Below are positions 53,924 to 61,542 of a stretch of 64,000 nt of DNA, piece after piece; position 1 is the stretch's first letter; each line of letters starts with the position of its first letter. A program made the translations under genes and the position numbers. The notes under the pieces were generated by a model. It searched no databases. It saw only the letters and a program-made list of their open reading frames with translations, and had not been told where the DNA came from. The stretch is from Phenylobacterium sp. (lineage in GTDB: Bacteria; Pseudomonadota; Alphaproteobacteria; Caulobacterales; Caulobacteraceae), in assembly GCF_030680185.1 (NCBI RefSeq), contig NZ_JAUXVZ010000029.1, positions 1 to 64,000 of the forward strand, in the 5' to 3' direction.

Positions 53924-54179
53924 GAACGCCTCTGCCTCGGCCCGCTCAACGCCGGCCAGCTAAGGCGCCCGCTTATGCCCAGACTTCATGACGTCCTTGC
54001 GAAGGTCATGGCGCAAACTCCAAATCCGCCGCACCGGGCGCCAGGACGGCCAGGCGCGATAGCCCGGGACGATCTGGGTCCCCGCCGATGTGTTCGGCTG
54101 GCCCAGCGACTTGGATCTGATCTGGAAAACGGCTGTCGAAGCCGACGTGGCGGAGGCGGCTCACCCGCCGCCCGAACGC

Positions 54180-54206
54180 AAAAAAGGCCTGATCGCTCAG
54201 GCCTTT
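54180..54206 (-). terminator. Intrinsic terminator after tRNA-His
   Basis: On the minus strand GGCCTGA-GCGA-TCAGGCC (54186-54203) is a perfect 7-bp stem with a GCGA tetraloop, followed by six T. It begins 7 bases past the tRNA CCA end. Confidence 0.9.
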
Positions 54207-54212
54207 GCGCGA

Positions 54213-54289
54213 TGGTACCACCTCTCGGGTTCGAACCGAGGACCTCCAGAGCCACAATCTGGCGCTCTAACCAACTGAGCTAAGGCGGC
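54213..54289 (-). tRNA. tRNA-His (anticodon GTG)
   Basis: A 77-base tRNA on the minus strand, starting GCCGCCTTAGCTCAGTTGG, with anticodon loop ATTGTGGCT (GTG), T-arm GGTTCGAACCC and an encoded CCA at 54213-54215. It reads CAC and CAT. Intrinsic terminator downstream. Confidence 0.96.
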
Positions 54290-54361
54290 GCATCGCGAGG
54301 GATAGGGTTCTAGTGGCGCCGGCCAACCGGATCAAGAGCCATCGGCGTCAGTGCACAGCGC

Positions 54362-54400
54362 AAAGAAAAGGCCCCGGCGACCTAGGTCTCCGGGGCCAAA
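54362..54400 (-). terminator. Intrinsic terminator of the exbB-exbD-tonB operon
   Basis: On the minus strand a stem of GGCCCCGG with CCGGGGCC (54370-54397) encloses an inner GACC-TA-GGTC stem and is followed by TTTTCTTTG. It lies 27 bases after the tonB stop codon, so the operon ends here. Confidence 0.85.
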
Positions 54401-54423
54401 TTCCTCGGTCCTGACGTCGTCCC

Positions 54424-55128
54424 TTAGCGGGGAAGACGGAAGGAGATCGGGATCCGAACGGTGCCACCTTCAACAGGGGCGCCGTCGGCGGTGCGCGGAC
54501 GCATCCGGAACAGTCGGGTCATCCGCATGGCGGCGCTGCCGAAGTCCTGATCCGCGGGGCTTTCTTCCACCACAGAGCAGTTTTGCAGCGTGCCGGTCGC
54601 GGTGACCGAGCAGCTCAGCACCACCCGGCCCTCTGCCCCCATCCGCTGAGCGCGGTCGGGATAGTAGCGGGCCACATCCTCCCCACTGGGCAAACGGGCC
54701 CAATCGGGATTGGTGATGACCGACGGACGCGGCGGCTCAGGCGGCGGCGGAGCCGGCGGCTTCGGCGTCTCGATCCGCTTCTCGACCGGCGGAACCGGCA
54801 GAGGGGGGATCGACGGCGCGTTGATCGGCGGCGCGACCGGCGGACGCGGTTGCAGCTTCGGCGGCGGCGGCGGCGGCGTGTTCGTCGGCGGCGGCGGGGG
54901 CGGCGGAGGCGGCGGCGGCGGGGCGGGCTTGATGATCGCCACGTCCGTCACATCCTCTGAGTACTCCCGGTACTCCGGTTCGAACTTGGTCTTGTAGAGA
55001 TAAAGACCCAAGGCCACGTGCACTACGATCGAAACGATGACCGCAATGATGATGCCCTTGTTCCGCTTAGGCGCCGGAGCGTCGAAGGGACTGTGATGAA
55101 TGTGAGTCGTGTCACTGGTGTCAGACAT
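54424..55128 (-). CDS. tonB: TonB energy transducer
   Basis: A 234-residue inner-membrane protein that transmits the proton-motive force to outer-membrane receptors. One N-terminal helix (IIIAVIVSIVVHVALGLYLY) anchors it. A long Pro-rich region, with a run of consecutive prolines (KPAPPPPPPPPPPPPTNTP), spans the periplasm, and the C-terminal TonB domain is VEKRIETPKPPAP to IPISFRLPR. Third gene of exbB-exbD-tonB, 12 bases after exbD. Confidence 0.92.
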   Translation of the reverse strand: MSDTSDTTHIHHSPFDAPAPKRNKGIIIAVIVSIVVHVALGLYLYKTKFEPEYREYSEDVTDVAIIKPAPPPPPPPPPPPPTNTPPPPPPKLQPRPPVAPPINAPSIPPLPVPPVEKRIETPKPPAPPPPEPPRPSVITNPDWARLPSGEDVARYYPDRAQRMGAEGRVVLSCSVTATGTLQNCSVVEESPADQDFGSAAMRMTRLFRMRPRTADGAPVEGGTVRIPISFRLPR

Positions 55129-55140
55129 GCCTCACCTCCC

Positions 55141-55572
55141 TCAATTGTCTTCTTCGCCGATGAGCGCCACGCTGTAGAACCCATTGTCCTGCAGCATGTT
55201 CATCACACCCATGAAGTCACCGTACATGGTGTCCCTATCGGCGCGGATGAAGATGCGCTCTCGTTCCGGGTTCCGCTGCCCAATGTTCGACCGAAGATCG
55301 TCGCCCAGGGCAGCCAGATCGGTGGCGAAGTCACCGATATAGATGGACCCGTTTGACTGGATCGAAATGTAGACCGGTTTGGGCGGGTTCGCGGATGGCT
55401 CGGCGACGGCTGGCGGAAGAGCGACCTGGACCGTCACACTGGCCAGCGGCGCCGCCACCATGAAGATGATCAGGAGAACCAGCATGACGTCCACAAAGGG
55501 CGTCACATTGATTTCGCTGTTCTGCTCCGTTTCGTACCTGCCACCCCCAGACCCTGAGAGTTTAGCGGCCAT
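55141..55572 (-). CDS. exbD: Biopolymer transport protein ExbD
   Basis: A 143-residue protein with one N-terminal membrane helix (PFVDVMLVLLIIFMVAAPL) containing Asp28, which is the proton-path aspartate of the family. The C-terminal domain is periplasmic. It forms a complex with ExbB. It lies 5 bases after exbB. Confidence 0.93.
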   Translation of the reverse strand: MAAKLSGSGGGRYETEQNSEINVTPFVDVMLVLLIIFMVAAPLASVTVQVALPPAVAEPSANPPKPVYISIQSNGSIYIGDFATDLAALGDDLRSNIGQRNPERERIFIRADRDTMYGDFMGVMNMLQDNGFYSVALIGEEDN

Positions 55573-55577
55573 TGGGA

Positions 55578-56477
55578 TTAGGCCCCCTTGTCGAGCTGCC
55601 GGGAAATCGCGTTCAGAAGTTCAGCGACATACCCTTCCGAACGGGCGCCGTAAGCGGAGATGCGCGTCTGGAAGTAGTTGTAGAAGATAACCGACGGGAT
55701 AGCGGCGAAGAGGCCCATGCCGGTAGCGAGCAGGGCTTCGGCGATACCGGGCGCAACGACGGCCAGGTTGGTCGTGTTGGTGTTCGCGATACCGATGAAC
55801 GAGTACATGATCCCGTAGACGGTGCCGAACAGACCGATGAACGGACCGTTGGAGCCGACCGAGGCCAGGAACTGCATGCCGCCCGAGAGGCGCTTGGCCA
55901 GAGAGGCTTGCACGCCGCTCACCGCGGCGATCGCGCGGCCGATGGTGGTTTCGCGGTGTTCGCCGGTGATGTTCAGGCCCGCTTGACGCGAAACCTCAAC
56001 TTCTTGAACGGCGGCCGCAGCCATGTCGGCCAGCGGATTGCCTTCGAACTCGTCGGACATGGCGACGCGGCCGATGTCGTTGATGTTCTTGGCGCCCCGG
56101 AAGGCTTCCAGGAAGCGGTTGGATTGACGCTCCAGGCCGGCAAACTCGAAGAGCTTGGTGAGCAGCAGGGTCCAGGAGAAGATCGAAGCCAGGGCCAGGC
56201 CGATCAGAACGGCCTTACCGACCGGCTGAGCGTCCAGGAACATGGTCATGATGGTCAGTTCGCCGTGACCACCAACATCAGTCGAGACTTCTTCCGCCGG
56301 CGCTTCGGCTGCCGGAGCAGCATCGGCGGGAGCGGTTTCGGCGGCCGGATCGGCAGGAGCCTCGGCGGCGGCCGGATCTGCGGGAGCGGCGTCCTGAGCG
56401 AACGCCGGCGCACCCATCACCAGCGCAGCGGCGCCAATGAGAGCGATGAAGGGGATCTTCCGTTTATTATCGAGCAT
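55578..56477 (-). CDS. exbB: Biopolymer transport protein ExbB (MotA/TolQ/ExbB family)
   Basis: A 299-residue proton channel subunit. A signal peptide (IPFIALIGAAALVMGAPAFA) is followed by a 45-residue Ala/Pro/Asp-rich linker before the three membrane helices; such an extra exported N-terminus is found in many alphaproteobacterial ExbB proteins. The core has IGLALASIFSWTLLLTKLFE and the conserved GLFGTVYGIMYSFIGI. First gene of the operon, behind an 800-base untranslated region. Confidence 0.93.
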   Translation of the reverse strand: MLDNKRKIPFIALIGAAALVMGAPAFAQDAAPADPAAAEAPADPAAETAPADAAPAAEAPAEEVSTDVGGHGELTIMTMFLDAQPVGKAVLIGLALASIFSWTLLLTKLFEFAGLERQSNRFLEAFRGAKNINDIGRVAMSDEFEGNPLADMAAAAVQEVEVSRQAGLNITGEHRETTIGRAIAAVSGVQASLAKRLSGGMQFLASVGSNGPFIGLFGTVYGIMYSFIGIANTNTTNLAVVAPGIAEALLATGMGLFAAIPSVIFYNYFQTRISAYGARSEGYVAELLNAISRQLDKGA

Positions 56478-56809
56478 CTGTCGCCAGTTCCTAATGGTCT
56501 AGCACGTTTGGACCGAGGGTCGTCACGCGAGAGCGTCTCCACCCTAGTTGAATAAGCCTGGCCCCGAGACGACTTTCGCCGCACCGGAACCGAAACCGCT
56601 ATCGCTGCACCCGACCCGTAGCGCCACTCTTCCACATTCGTGTGAAGACCGGCGCCGCGATTGGGCGAGGCGAGACCGCTAGACCTTTCGGACAGCGGAC
56701 CCTCACCGCAAAGTTAGACGTGCGGCGAGGCTCCTTTGGCAACCCCCAAACGGAGCGTCAAGTGCGAGAGGCGTCAGCTAACCGTCGATAATCTAATCAG
56801 AAATTTGGG

Positions 56810-57044
56810 TATTGCTGCGACGCACAATATGAATTGACTGCAATAATTGGCTAATCTCCCCCGAACCGGGAAAGATATTGCTGCGTCGCAACAGACTGCA
56901 ACGAACGCCGGTTGGTCAATATGGGTAAATTCTGGCGGGAATCGTCCCGCCGGCGCTTAGCAATTGCGCACCCTGGCGTTGCTGAAGCGGCAAATGAGCG
57001 CGGCGCCCCTTCAAGTCAAGGCGGTGGCCGGTTCTGCGTCGCAA
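56810..57044. repeat. Three copies of CTGCG(A/T)CGCA upstream of exbB
   Basis: The 10-base element CTGCGWCGCA, palindromic around its TGCGWCGCA core, occurs at 56815-56824, 56881-56890 and 57034-57043. The first two extend to a shared 15-base TATTGCTGCGWCGCA (56810-56824 and 56876-56890) 66 bases apart; the last two share CTGCGTCGCAA. The sites could bind a dimeric regulator of the tonB operon. No known motif was recognised. Confidence 0.5.
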
Positions 57045-57203
57045 TGAAGACGCCTGCTGTCACCGGAATGCCGCACCCAGAGCCCCGACCCAGGGTCCTG
57101 GAACCGGCTGCGCTTAGCCGCAGGGTATGGACGGCCCAAGGAATAGTGGTCTGGCGCGGCGGCGCGGGCGCTCGAACCGCTTCGTCAGCGCGCATGCGAG
57201 CAT

Positions 57204-57227
57204 CTGCGGCTGCGGCTGCGGCTGCGG
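57204..57227. repeat. Short tandem repeat CTGCGG x4
   Basis: Four exact copies of the hexamer CTGCGG occur head to tail in noncoding DNA, 53 bases before the 3' end of tRNA-Phe. Such tracts can slip and vary in length between strains. No coding role is apparent. Confidence 0.6.
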
Positions 57228-57279
57228 GGGAATCCCAAGCCATGACGGCCAAAGTGCGATGTACGCGAAAATGGGGAAG

Positions 57280-57355
57280 TGGTGCCTGGGGGCGGATTCG
57301 AACCACCGACACGCGGATTTTCAATCCGCTGCTCTACCAACTGAGCTACCCAGGC
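57280..57355 (-). tRNA. tRNA-Phe (anticodon GAA)
   Basis: A 76-base minus-strand tRNA starting GCCTGGGTAGCTCAGTTGG, with anticodon loop TTGAAAA (GAA), T-arm GGTTCGAATCC and an encoded CCA at 57280-57282. It follows yacG by 81 bases on the same strand and may be cotranscribed with that operon, as is common in Caulobacterales. Confidence 0.96.
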
Positions 57356-57436
57356 CTAGGCCCGCCGCGCGGGAGCCGCGTCTATAAAAGAGCCGCTGAC
57401 CGAAGTCCAGCGCCGCGGAGCGCGATCTTCACAGAC

Positions 57437-57616
57437 CTAGTCCTCGTCCTCGGAAACCTCTTCCTGCTCAACGGCGGGCACCGCATAGGCGCCGCTGAAC
57501 CAGCGCTGCAGATCCACATCGGCGCAACGTTTGGAGCAGAAGGGGCGAAACTCCGGCACAGCGGGCCGGCGGCAGATGGCGCACTTGGGGGCGGCGTTGG
57601 CCGCAGGACGGCTCAT
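57437..57616 (-). CDS. yacG: DNA gyrase inhibitor YacG (zinc-binding)
   Basis: A 59-residue zinc protein. The four Cys ligands are Cys12, Cys15, Cys27 and Cys31 (KCAIC and FCSKRC), in the CxxC-x11-CxxxC pattern of YacG, followed by DLQRWFSGAYAVP. YacG binds GyrB and inhibits gyrase. It begins within the last 4 bases of the RNase gene. The C-terminus is acidic. Confidence 0.9.
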   Translation of the reverse strand: MSRPAANAAPKCAICRRPAVPEFRPFCSKRCADVDLQRWFSGAYAVPAVEQEEVSEDED

Positions 57617-58653
57617 CGGGCGTGAACCTCGATCCGATCCCAGGGCAAGGTCGGATCGCCGCTGACCTCGAGTCGCGCGCCGATGCGGGCGGCGAGCAGG
57701 GCCAGGACCGGCTTGGCCGCCTCGGCCACCGCAGGGGCGCAGCGGCCGCTCAGTCGCCCGCCAGGCGCAGCCCGGCCCTCGGCCTCCAGCCGCCGGACGA
57801 GGCGCTGAGCCAGGGTGCGGGCCGAGACGCGGCCCGAGGCGTCGGTGAGGATTTCCGTCACCGGCCGGGTGCGCCGGGGCACGGTCAGCTCAATCGTGCC
57901 GAACCGGCTGATCGGCCCGATGGAGACGCCGGGATTGTCCGGGTTGAAGGCGGCGCGGGCAGCGGCCATCAGGGCGGCGCCGTCATGGCCACGCCCCGCC
58001 ATGTCGAACACCACCAGCCCGCCCAGCCCCTTGAGGCGGAGAACCCGAGCCGCCACGCCCAGGGCCGCCATATTGGCCTGGCGCGTCACCCGTTTGGCCT
58101 CCGAGCCCTTACGCTCGCCCACATCCACATCGATGGCGGTCAGCGCCCGGGTCGGCTCAATGGCGATGCTTCCGCCGCCCGGGAGGGGATGGAGAATGTC
58201 GAGGGCCTCAGCCTCGGCCTCGTCGGCGATCTGGCGGGCGGCCCGGCCGGTGATCAACTCGCCGTCTCCGGCCATCTCGCGCAGCTGGTCGAGAAGGCTC
58301 GGGGCCGGCGACAGGAGGGTGGGATCGCCCTGGGCCGGCCCGATGAATCGCGCTGTCGCCAGCTTGCCTGTCCGCGCCTCGGTGCGAATCTCGATCTCGA
58401 GGGCTTCGCCCTGGCGCGGGCGGGAATCGGGCTTGAAGGAGAGGCTGGCCTCAGCCCCCTCCCCCAGGTCGAGGAAGGCCATGGAGAGCGCTGGCTCCAC
58501 ATGCCGCACCCGGGCGCGCAGCCGCGCGCCTAAGGCCAGACGCTGGGAATCGTCGTCCCGCTGGATCAGCAGCCGCTCGGGCCGATCGTCCAGAAGCACG
58601 CCGCCCCGGGTCTCCCCAAGGCCCTCATCGATAAAGTAGGTCCGTCGGCTCAT
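57613..58653 (-). CDS. Ribonuclease E/G family protein (short, RNase G-like)
   Basis: A 346-residue endoribonuclease-family protein. The S1-like N-terminus (GARLRARVRHVEPALSMAFL) is followed by the catalytic domain with ALTAIDVDVG and LGGLVVFDMAG, which provide the acidic metal ligands. It is shorter than typical RNase G and lacks the Cys pair of the zinc link as far as I can see. The start at 58653 overlaps maf by 4 bases. Cotranscribed with maf and yacG. Confidence 0.82.
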   Translation of the reverse strand: MSRRTYFIDEGLGETRGGVLLDDRPERLLIQRDDDSQRLALGARLRARVRHVEPALSMAFLDLGEGAEASLSFKPDSRPRQGEALEIEIRTEARTGKLATARFIGPAQGDPTLLSPAPSLLDQLREMAGDGELITGRAARQIADEAEAEALDILHPLPGGGSIAIEPTRALTAIDVDVGERKGSEAKRVTRQANMAALGVAARVLRLKGLGGLVVFDMAGRGHDGAALMAAARAAFNPDNPGVSIGPISRFGTIELTVPRRTRPVTEILTDASGRVSARTLAQRLVRRLEAEGRAAPGGRLSGRCAPAVAEAAKPVLALLAARIGARLEVSGDPTLPWDRIEVHAR

Positions 58654-59267
58654 GCCGCGGGATAGCCCAGACCCTGCAGCAGACAAAGGGTTTCATAGAG
58701 CGGCAGACCGACCACGGCGGGATAGGAGCCCTGCAGCCGCAGGAAAAATCCCCCGGCTCGCCCCTGGATTCCATAGCCTCCGGCCTTGCCGACGCCTTCC
58801 TGGCTCTGGAGATAAGCTGAGATCTCGGTCGGGCTCAGACGCTTGAAGGTCACCCGCGTCTCCACCAGCCGCTCGGCGCGCCGGCCATCGGGACCATGGA
58901 CGGCCACGGCCGTATAGACCCGGTGGGTGCGACCCGAGAGCAGGTCCAGACAGGCGGCGACCTCGGCGTCATTCTGCGCCTTGGGCAGGACGCGGCGCCC
59001 GACGGCCACCACCGTGTCGGCCGCCATCACATAGGCCTCGGGATGGAAGGCCGCGACCGCCGCGGCCTTGGCGCCGGCCAGCCGCAAGGCCAGCAGCCGA
59101 GGGGTCTCACCGCGACGCGGCGTCTCGTCGATGTCTGAGGCGGCCACATGGTCCGGCGTCACGCCGATCTGGGCCAGCAGGTCCAGGCGACGGGGGCTGG
59201 CCGAAGCCAGGACGAGGCGAGGCGTAGGGGCGCCGGATGCGGCGGAGGGCGTCGTCAGGACGGTCAC
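58650..59267 (-). CDS. maf: Maf family nucleotide pyrophosphatase
   Basis: A 205-residue hydrolase that removes pyrophosphate from modified or canonical nucleoside triphosphates. Motifs include LVLASASPRRLDLLAQIG, VMAADTVVAVGRRVLPKAQN and the GKAGGYGIQGRAGGFF stretch. The start is a GTG at 59267, 2 bases after the infA stop. Cotranscribed with infA and the RNase gene. Confidence 0.93.
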   Translation of the reverse strand: MTVLTTPSAASGAPTPRLVLASASPRRLDLLAQIGVTPDHVAASDIDETPRRGETPRLLALRLAGAKAAAVAAFHPEAYVMAADTVVAVGRRVLPKAQNDAEVAACLDLLSGRTHRVYTAVAVHGPDGRRAERLVETRVTFKRLSPTEISAYLQSQEGVGKAGGYGIQGRAGGFFLRLQGSYPAVVGLPLYETLCLLQGLGYPAA

Positions 59268-59269
59268 GC

Positions 59270-59488
59270 CTAGCGGACGCGGAAGGTGATGCGGCCCTTG
59301 GTCAGGTCGTAGGGAGTCATTTCCACCAGCACCTTGTCGCCAACGGCCACCCGGATGCGATTCTTGCGCATCTTTCCGGCGGTGTGGGCGACGATCTCAT
59401 GCTCATTTTCGAGCCTTACGCGAAACATGGCGTTGGGCAGCACTTCGCTGACCACGCCGGGAAACTCCAACAACTCTTCCTTGGCCAT
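59270..59488 (-). CDS. infA: Translation initiation factor IF-1
   Basis: A 72-residue OB-fold protein: [20 protein letters not shown] at the N-terminus and [19 protein letters not shown] near the end. It binds the 30S A site in initiation. I start at 59488; the frame extends to 59509 but MAKEE is the universal start. First of infA-maf-RNase-yacG. Confidence 0.97.
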   Translation of the reverse strand: MAKEELLEFPGVVSEVLPNAMFRVRLENEHEIVAHTAGKMRKNRIRVAVGDKVLVEMTPYDLTKGRITFRVR

Positions 59489-59602
59489 GCCGGCTCCATG
59501 GGCGCTCACCTAAGCGAACGGTACGCGCCTGGAATCGGGCCGCGAGCCGTCAACGCGCCGAATATAACCCAGGTTGTGGACGCCCTGGTAGAGCCCGGCG
59601 CT

Positions 59603-60061
59603 TCACGCGCCGCCGCCGAATCGATCCCGAATCCGCTGGGCCAGGGCGTCGCGGACTTCACGATAGGCGGCCAGGCGATTCTCCCGTGAGCCATCGGCCA
59701 GGGTCGGGTCGTGAGTCGGCCAGTATTCGATCTCCGCCGCCCGATGCCGGGTGAGTTCGACGGCCCTGTGCTGCGCCTCCGGCGTCAGAGAAATCACCAG
59801 ATCGAAGGAGTCGTCGGTCAGCTCGTCGAAGGTCTTCGGCCGGTGCCCCTCCAGGTCGAAGCCCTGCTCGGCCATCACCGCCTGGACAAAGGGATCGGCG
59901 CCCTCGGCCCCGACCTCGGGCTTCAGGCCGCAGGAATCCACATAAACCCTGTCGCCGAGTAGCTGCTTGGCGACCGCCTCGGCCATGGGCGAGCGGACGC
60001 GATTGAAGTTGCAGGCGAACAGAACGGCGCCGGGCAGCGGCGGACCAGACCCCGAACCCAT
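59603..60061 (-). CDS. Low-molecular-weight protein tyrosine phosphatase / arsenate reductase-like
   Basis: A 152-residue protein. The P-loop is CNFNRVRS (Cys17, Arg23, CX5R) and the general acid Asp is in THDPTLADG. It could dephosphorylate tyrosine residues or reduce arsenate through its Cys; no other ars genes are nearby. It lies 7 bases after the UPF0262 gene and 114 bases ahead of infA, on the same strand. Confidence 0.87.
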   Translation of the reverse strand: MGSGSGPPLPGAVLFACNFNRVRSPMAEAVAKQLLGDRVYVDSCGLKPEVGAEGADPFVQAVMAEQGFDLEGHRPKTFDELTDDSFDLVISLTPEAQHRAVELTRHRAAEIEYWPTHDPTLADGSRENRLAAYREVRDALAQRIRDRFGGGA

Positions 60062-60068
60062 GGCCCCC

Positions 60069-60548
60069 TCAGTTCCGGTGATGCAGGGCGCAGATCAGGG
60101 TGAACAGCCGCCGGGCGGTGTCGAGATCGGTCTCGATCTTGCCCGCCAGCCGCGTCCGCAGAAGCTCAGAGGCCTCGTTGTGCAGCCCGCGGCGCCCCAT
60201 GTCCAAGGCCTCGATCTGGGCTGGCGTGGCGTTGCGGATGGCCTGGTAATAGCTCTCGCAGATCATGAAATAGTCTTTGATCAGCATCCGGAACGGCGAC
60301 AGCGACAGGATGTGGCGCTTCTCATAGGCCGGGCCGCGCACGTCGAGGACGAGGCGGTTCTCCATCAGCCCCATGTGCAGGTCGTAAGGCCCCGCCTCCG
60401 CGCCGTCCGGGACGAAGCGGTTGGACTCCAGCAGGTCGAAGATGGCGATCTGCCGCTCCTGCTCCTGATCACGCGAAATCGCGCCCAGGGAATCCTGGTC
60501 GATCTCGACGCTCTGCAGGCGATGGTTCTTCTGGTCGTCGTCAGCCAT
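60069..60548 (-). CDS. UPF0262 family protein
   Basis: A 159-residue soluble protein conserved in alphaproteobacteria, with no known function. The family stretch [20 protein letters not shown] and [20 protein letters not shown] are recognised by similarity from memory. It typically lies between hisD and the LMW phosphatase gene; here the SH3 gene separates it from hisD. Confidence 0.9.
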   Translation of the reverse strand: MADDDQKNHRLQSVEIDQDSLGAISRDQEQERQIAIFDLLESNRFVPDGAEAGPYDLHMGLMENRLVLDVRGPAYEKRHILSLSPFRMLIKDYFMICESYYQAIRNATPAQIEALDMGRRGLHNEASELLRTRLAGKIETDLDTARRLFTLICALHHRN

Positions 60549-60750
60549 GACGCTCTGGCGAAGCGCTGAAGCGCATTCCGGAAAGGGCGGAACCCGGTCT
60601 TACGGTCGAAACGCGCTCAAACTCTAGAATCTAGAGCCTGATTCAACGATCGGACGGTCCGTCTGATCGCATCAGGCCCTAAGCGCCAGCTTTAGTGCAA
60701 TCCGCCCCCCAACGTCATCCCGCCATGCAGACGCAGAGCGCTTCCAGACA

Positions 60751-60785
60751 AGAAAAATCCCCCGTCGCCGGGGCGACGGGGGATT
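60751..60785 (-). terminator. Intrinsic terminator after the SH3-domain gene
   Basis: The 13-bp stem AATCCCCCGTCGC / GCGACGGGGGATT (60756-60785) with a 4-base loop is followed on the minus strand by TTTCTTGTC. It is placed 21 bases after the SH3 gene stop, so that gene is cut off from the UPF0262 operon. Confidence 0.8.
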
Positions 60786-60805
60786 TGAGTGGCCGTGCGG
60801 CGCGC

Positions 60806-61435
60806 CTAGTAGCGATAGCTGGCCTGGCGATAGCCTTCGGGCTGGACATAGGCGCCGTGGACATAGCCGACGCCGACGCCGTTCTGCCCCACCAGCACCC
60901 AGTCGCTGCCCCGCACCTGCGCCAGGGCCTCGAAGCGCTGGCCGGCATGGAGCTGACCGACCCGGGCGCTGTTGGTGGTCGGTGCGGCCCGCAGGTTCAC
61001 GGTCGAGCGTGCGACCATCGCGCCGCCGCCGCGGTTGAAGCTGGCCGGCGCCAGGTTCCGGTCGAGGCGGTAGCCGCCATGGGTATAAGTGGCGGGCTGG
61101 TTATAGGCGTAGCCCTGCCCCTGAGCGTACCTGCGGTCCTGGTCGTCGTGCTGCAGCTTGCAGCCGATCGCCGAACCGGCCGCAGCCCCGACGACGGCGC
61201 CGAGCGCCGTACCCGTACCTCGGTCGTTCTTGGCCAGATTGGAGCCGGCCGCGGCCCCCAGCAGGGCGCCGATCAGGGCGCCGCCCTCCTGCTTGCCGCC
61301 GCTGGCGTTGCAGCCCAGCACGCCTCCGAAGTTCTGGGCTTGGGCGGCAGGCGCCGCAGCGGCCAGGAAGAGGGCGCTCATCATGGCGGTGGCCGCAGCG
61401 CCCGAGGCCAGTTTGGAAACACTCTTGTTCGGCAT
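60806..61435 (-). CDS. SH3 domain protein with glycine zipper, secreted
   Basis: A 209-residue exported protein. A signal peptide (ATAMMSALFLAAAAPAAQA) precedes two glycine-zipper segments (GALIGALLGAAAGSNLA and TALGAVVGAAAGSAIG) and a C-terminal bacterial SH3 domain (STVNLRAAPTTNSARVGQL). It may be inserted in the outer membrane or bind peptidoglycan. It has its own terminator and breaks the usual hisD - UPF0262 order. Confidence 0.82.
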   Translation of the reverse strand: MPNKSVSKLASGAAATAMMSALFLAAAAPAAQAQNFGGVLGCNASGGKQEGGALIGALLGAAAGSNLAKNDRGTGTALGAVVGAAAGSAIGCKLQHDDQDRRYAQGQGYAYNQPATYTHGGYRLDRNLAPASFNRGGGAMVARSTVNLRAAPTTNSARVGQLHAGQRFEALAQVRGSDWVLVGQNGVGVGYVHGAYVQPEGYRQASYRY

Positions 61436-61542
61436 GACTTGCCTCCATCAGATCGAGTTCGCCGGGCCGCGAATGGCCCTACGAGACTGACCCTAGAAGG
61501 CCCCGGCTGAACGCCTGCCCGACGTCGATTGACAGGTTTCGT

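Larger units (their letters stand above)
56478..57279. other. 802-base region without a supported gene upstream of exbB
   Basis: It separates exbB and tRNA-Phe, both transcribed leftwards. The middle, about 56760-56900, is unusually AT-rich for this genome and holds the repeated TGCGWCGCA sites described below. Several open frames cross the region, but they lack ribosome sites, run through the tRNA or encode low complexity. It should hold the exbB promoter; it could also hold a small RNA or a transcription factor's array of sites. Confidence 0.55.

Noticed and set aside
54180..54289. Prophage attachment site near tRNA-His
   Set aside because: tRNA genes often host insertions, but there is no integrase or repeated tRNA end in the window.
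57016..57324. 102-residue minus-strand frame overlapping tRNA-Phe
   Set aside because: Its start lies inside the tRNA, the sequence is Ala/Pro-rich without a domain, and there is no ribosome site before the internal ATG.
56912..57625. 237-residue open frame on the plus strand upstream of and through tRNA-Phe
   Set aside because: It reads antisense through tRNA-Phe and yacG, has no ribosome binding site and no recognisable domain; it is a GC-rich shadow.
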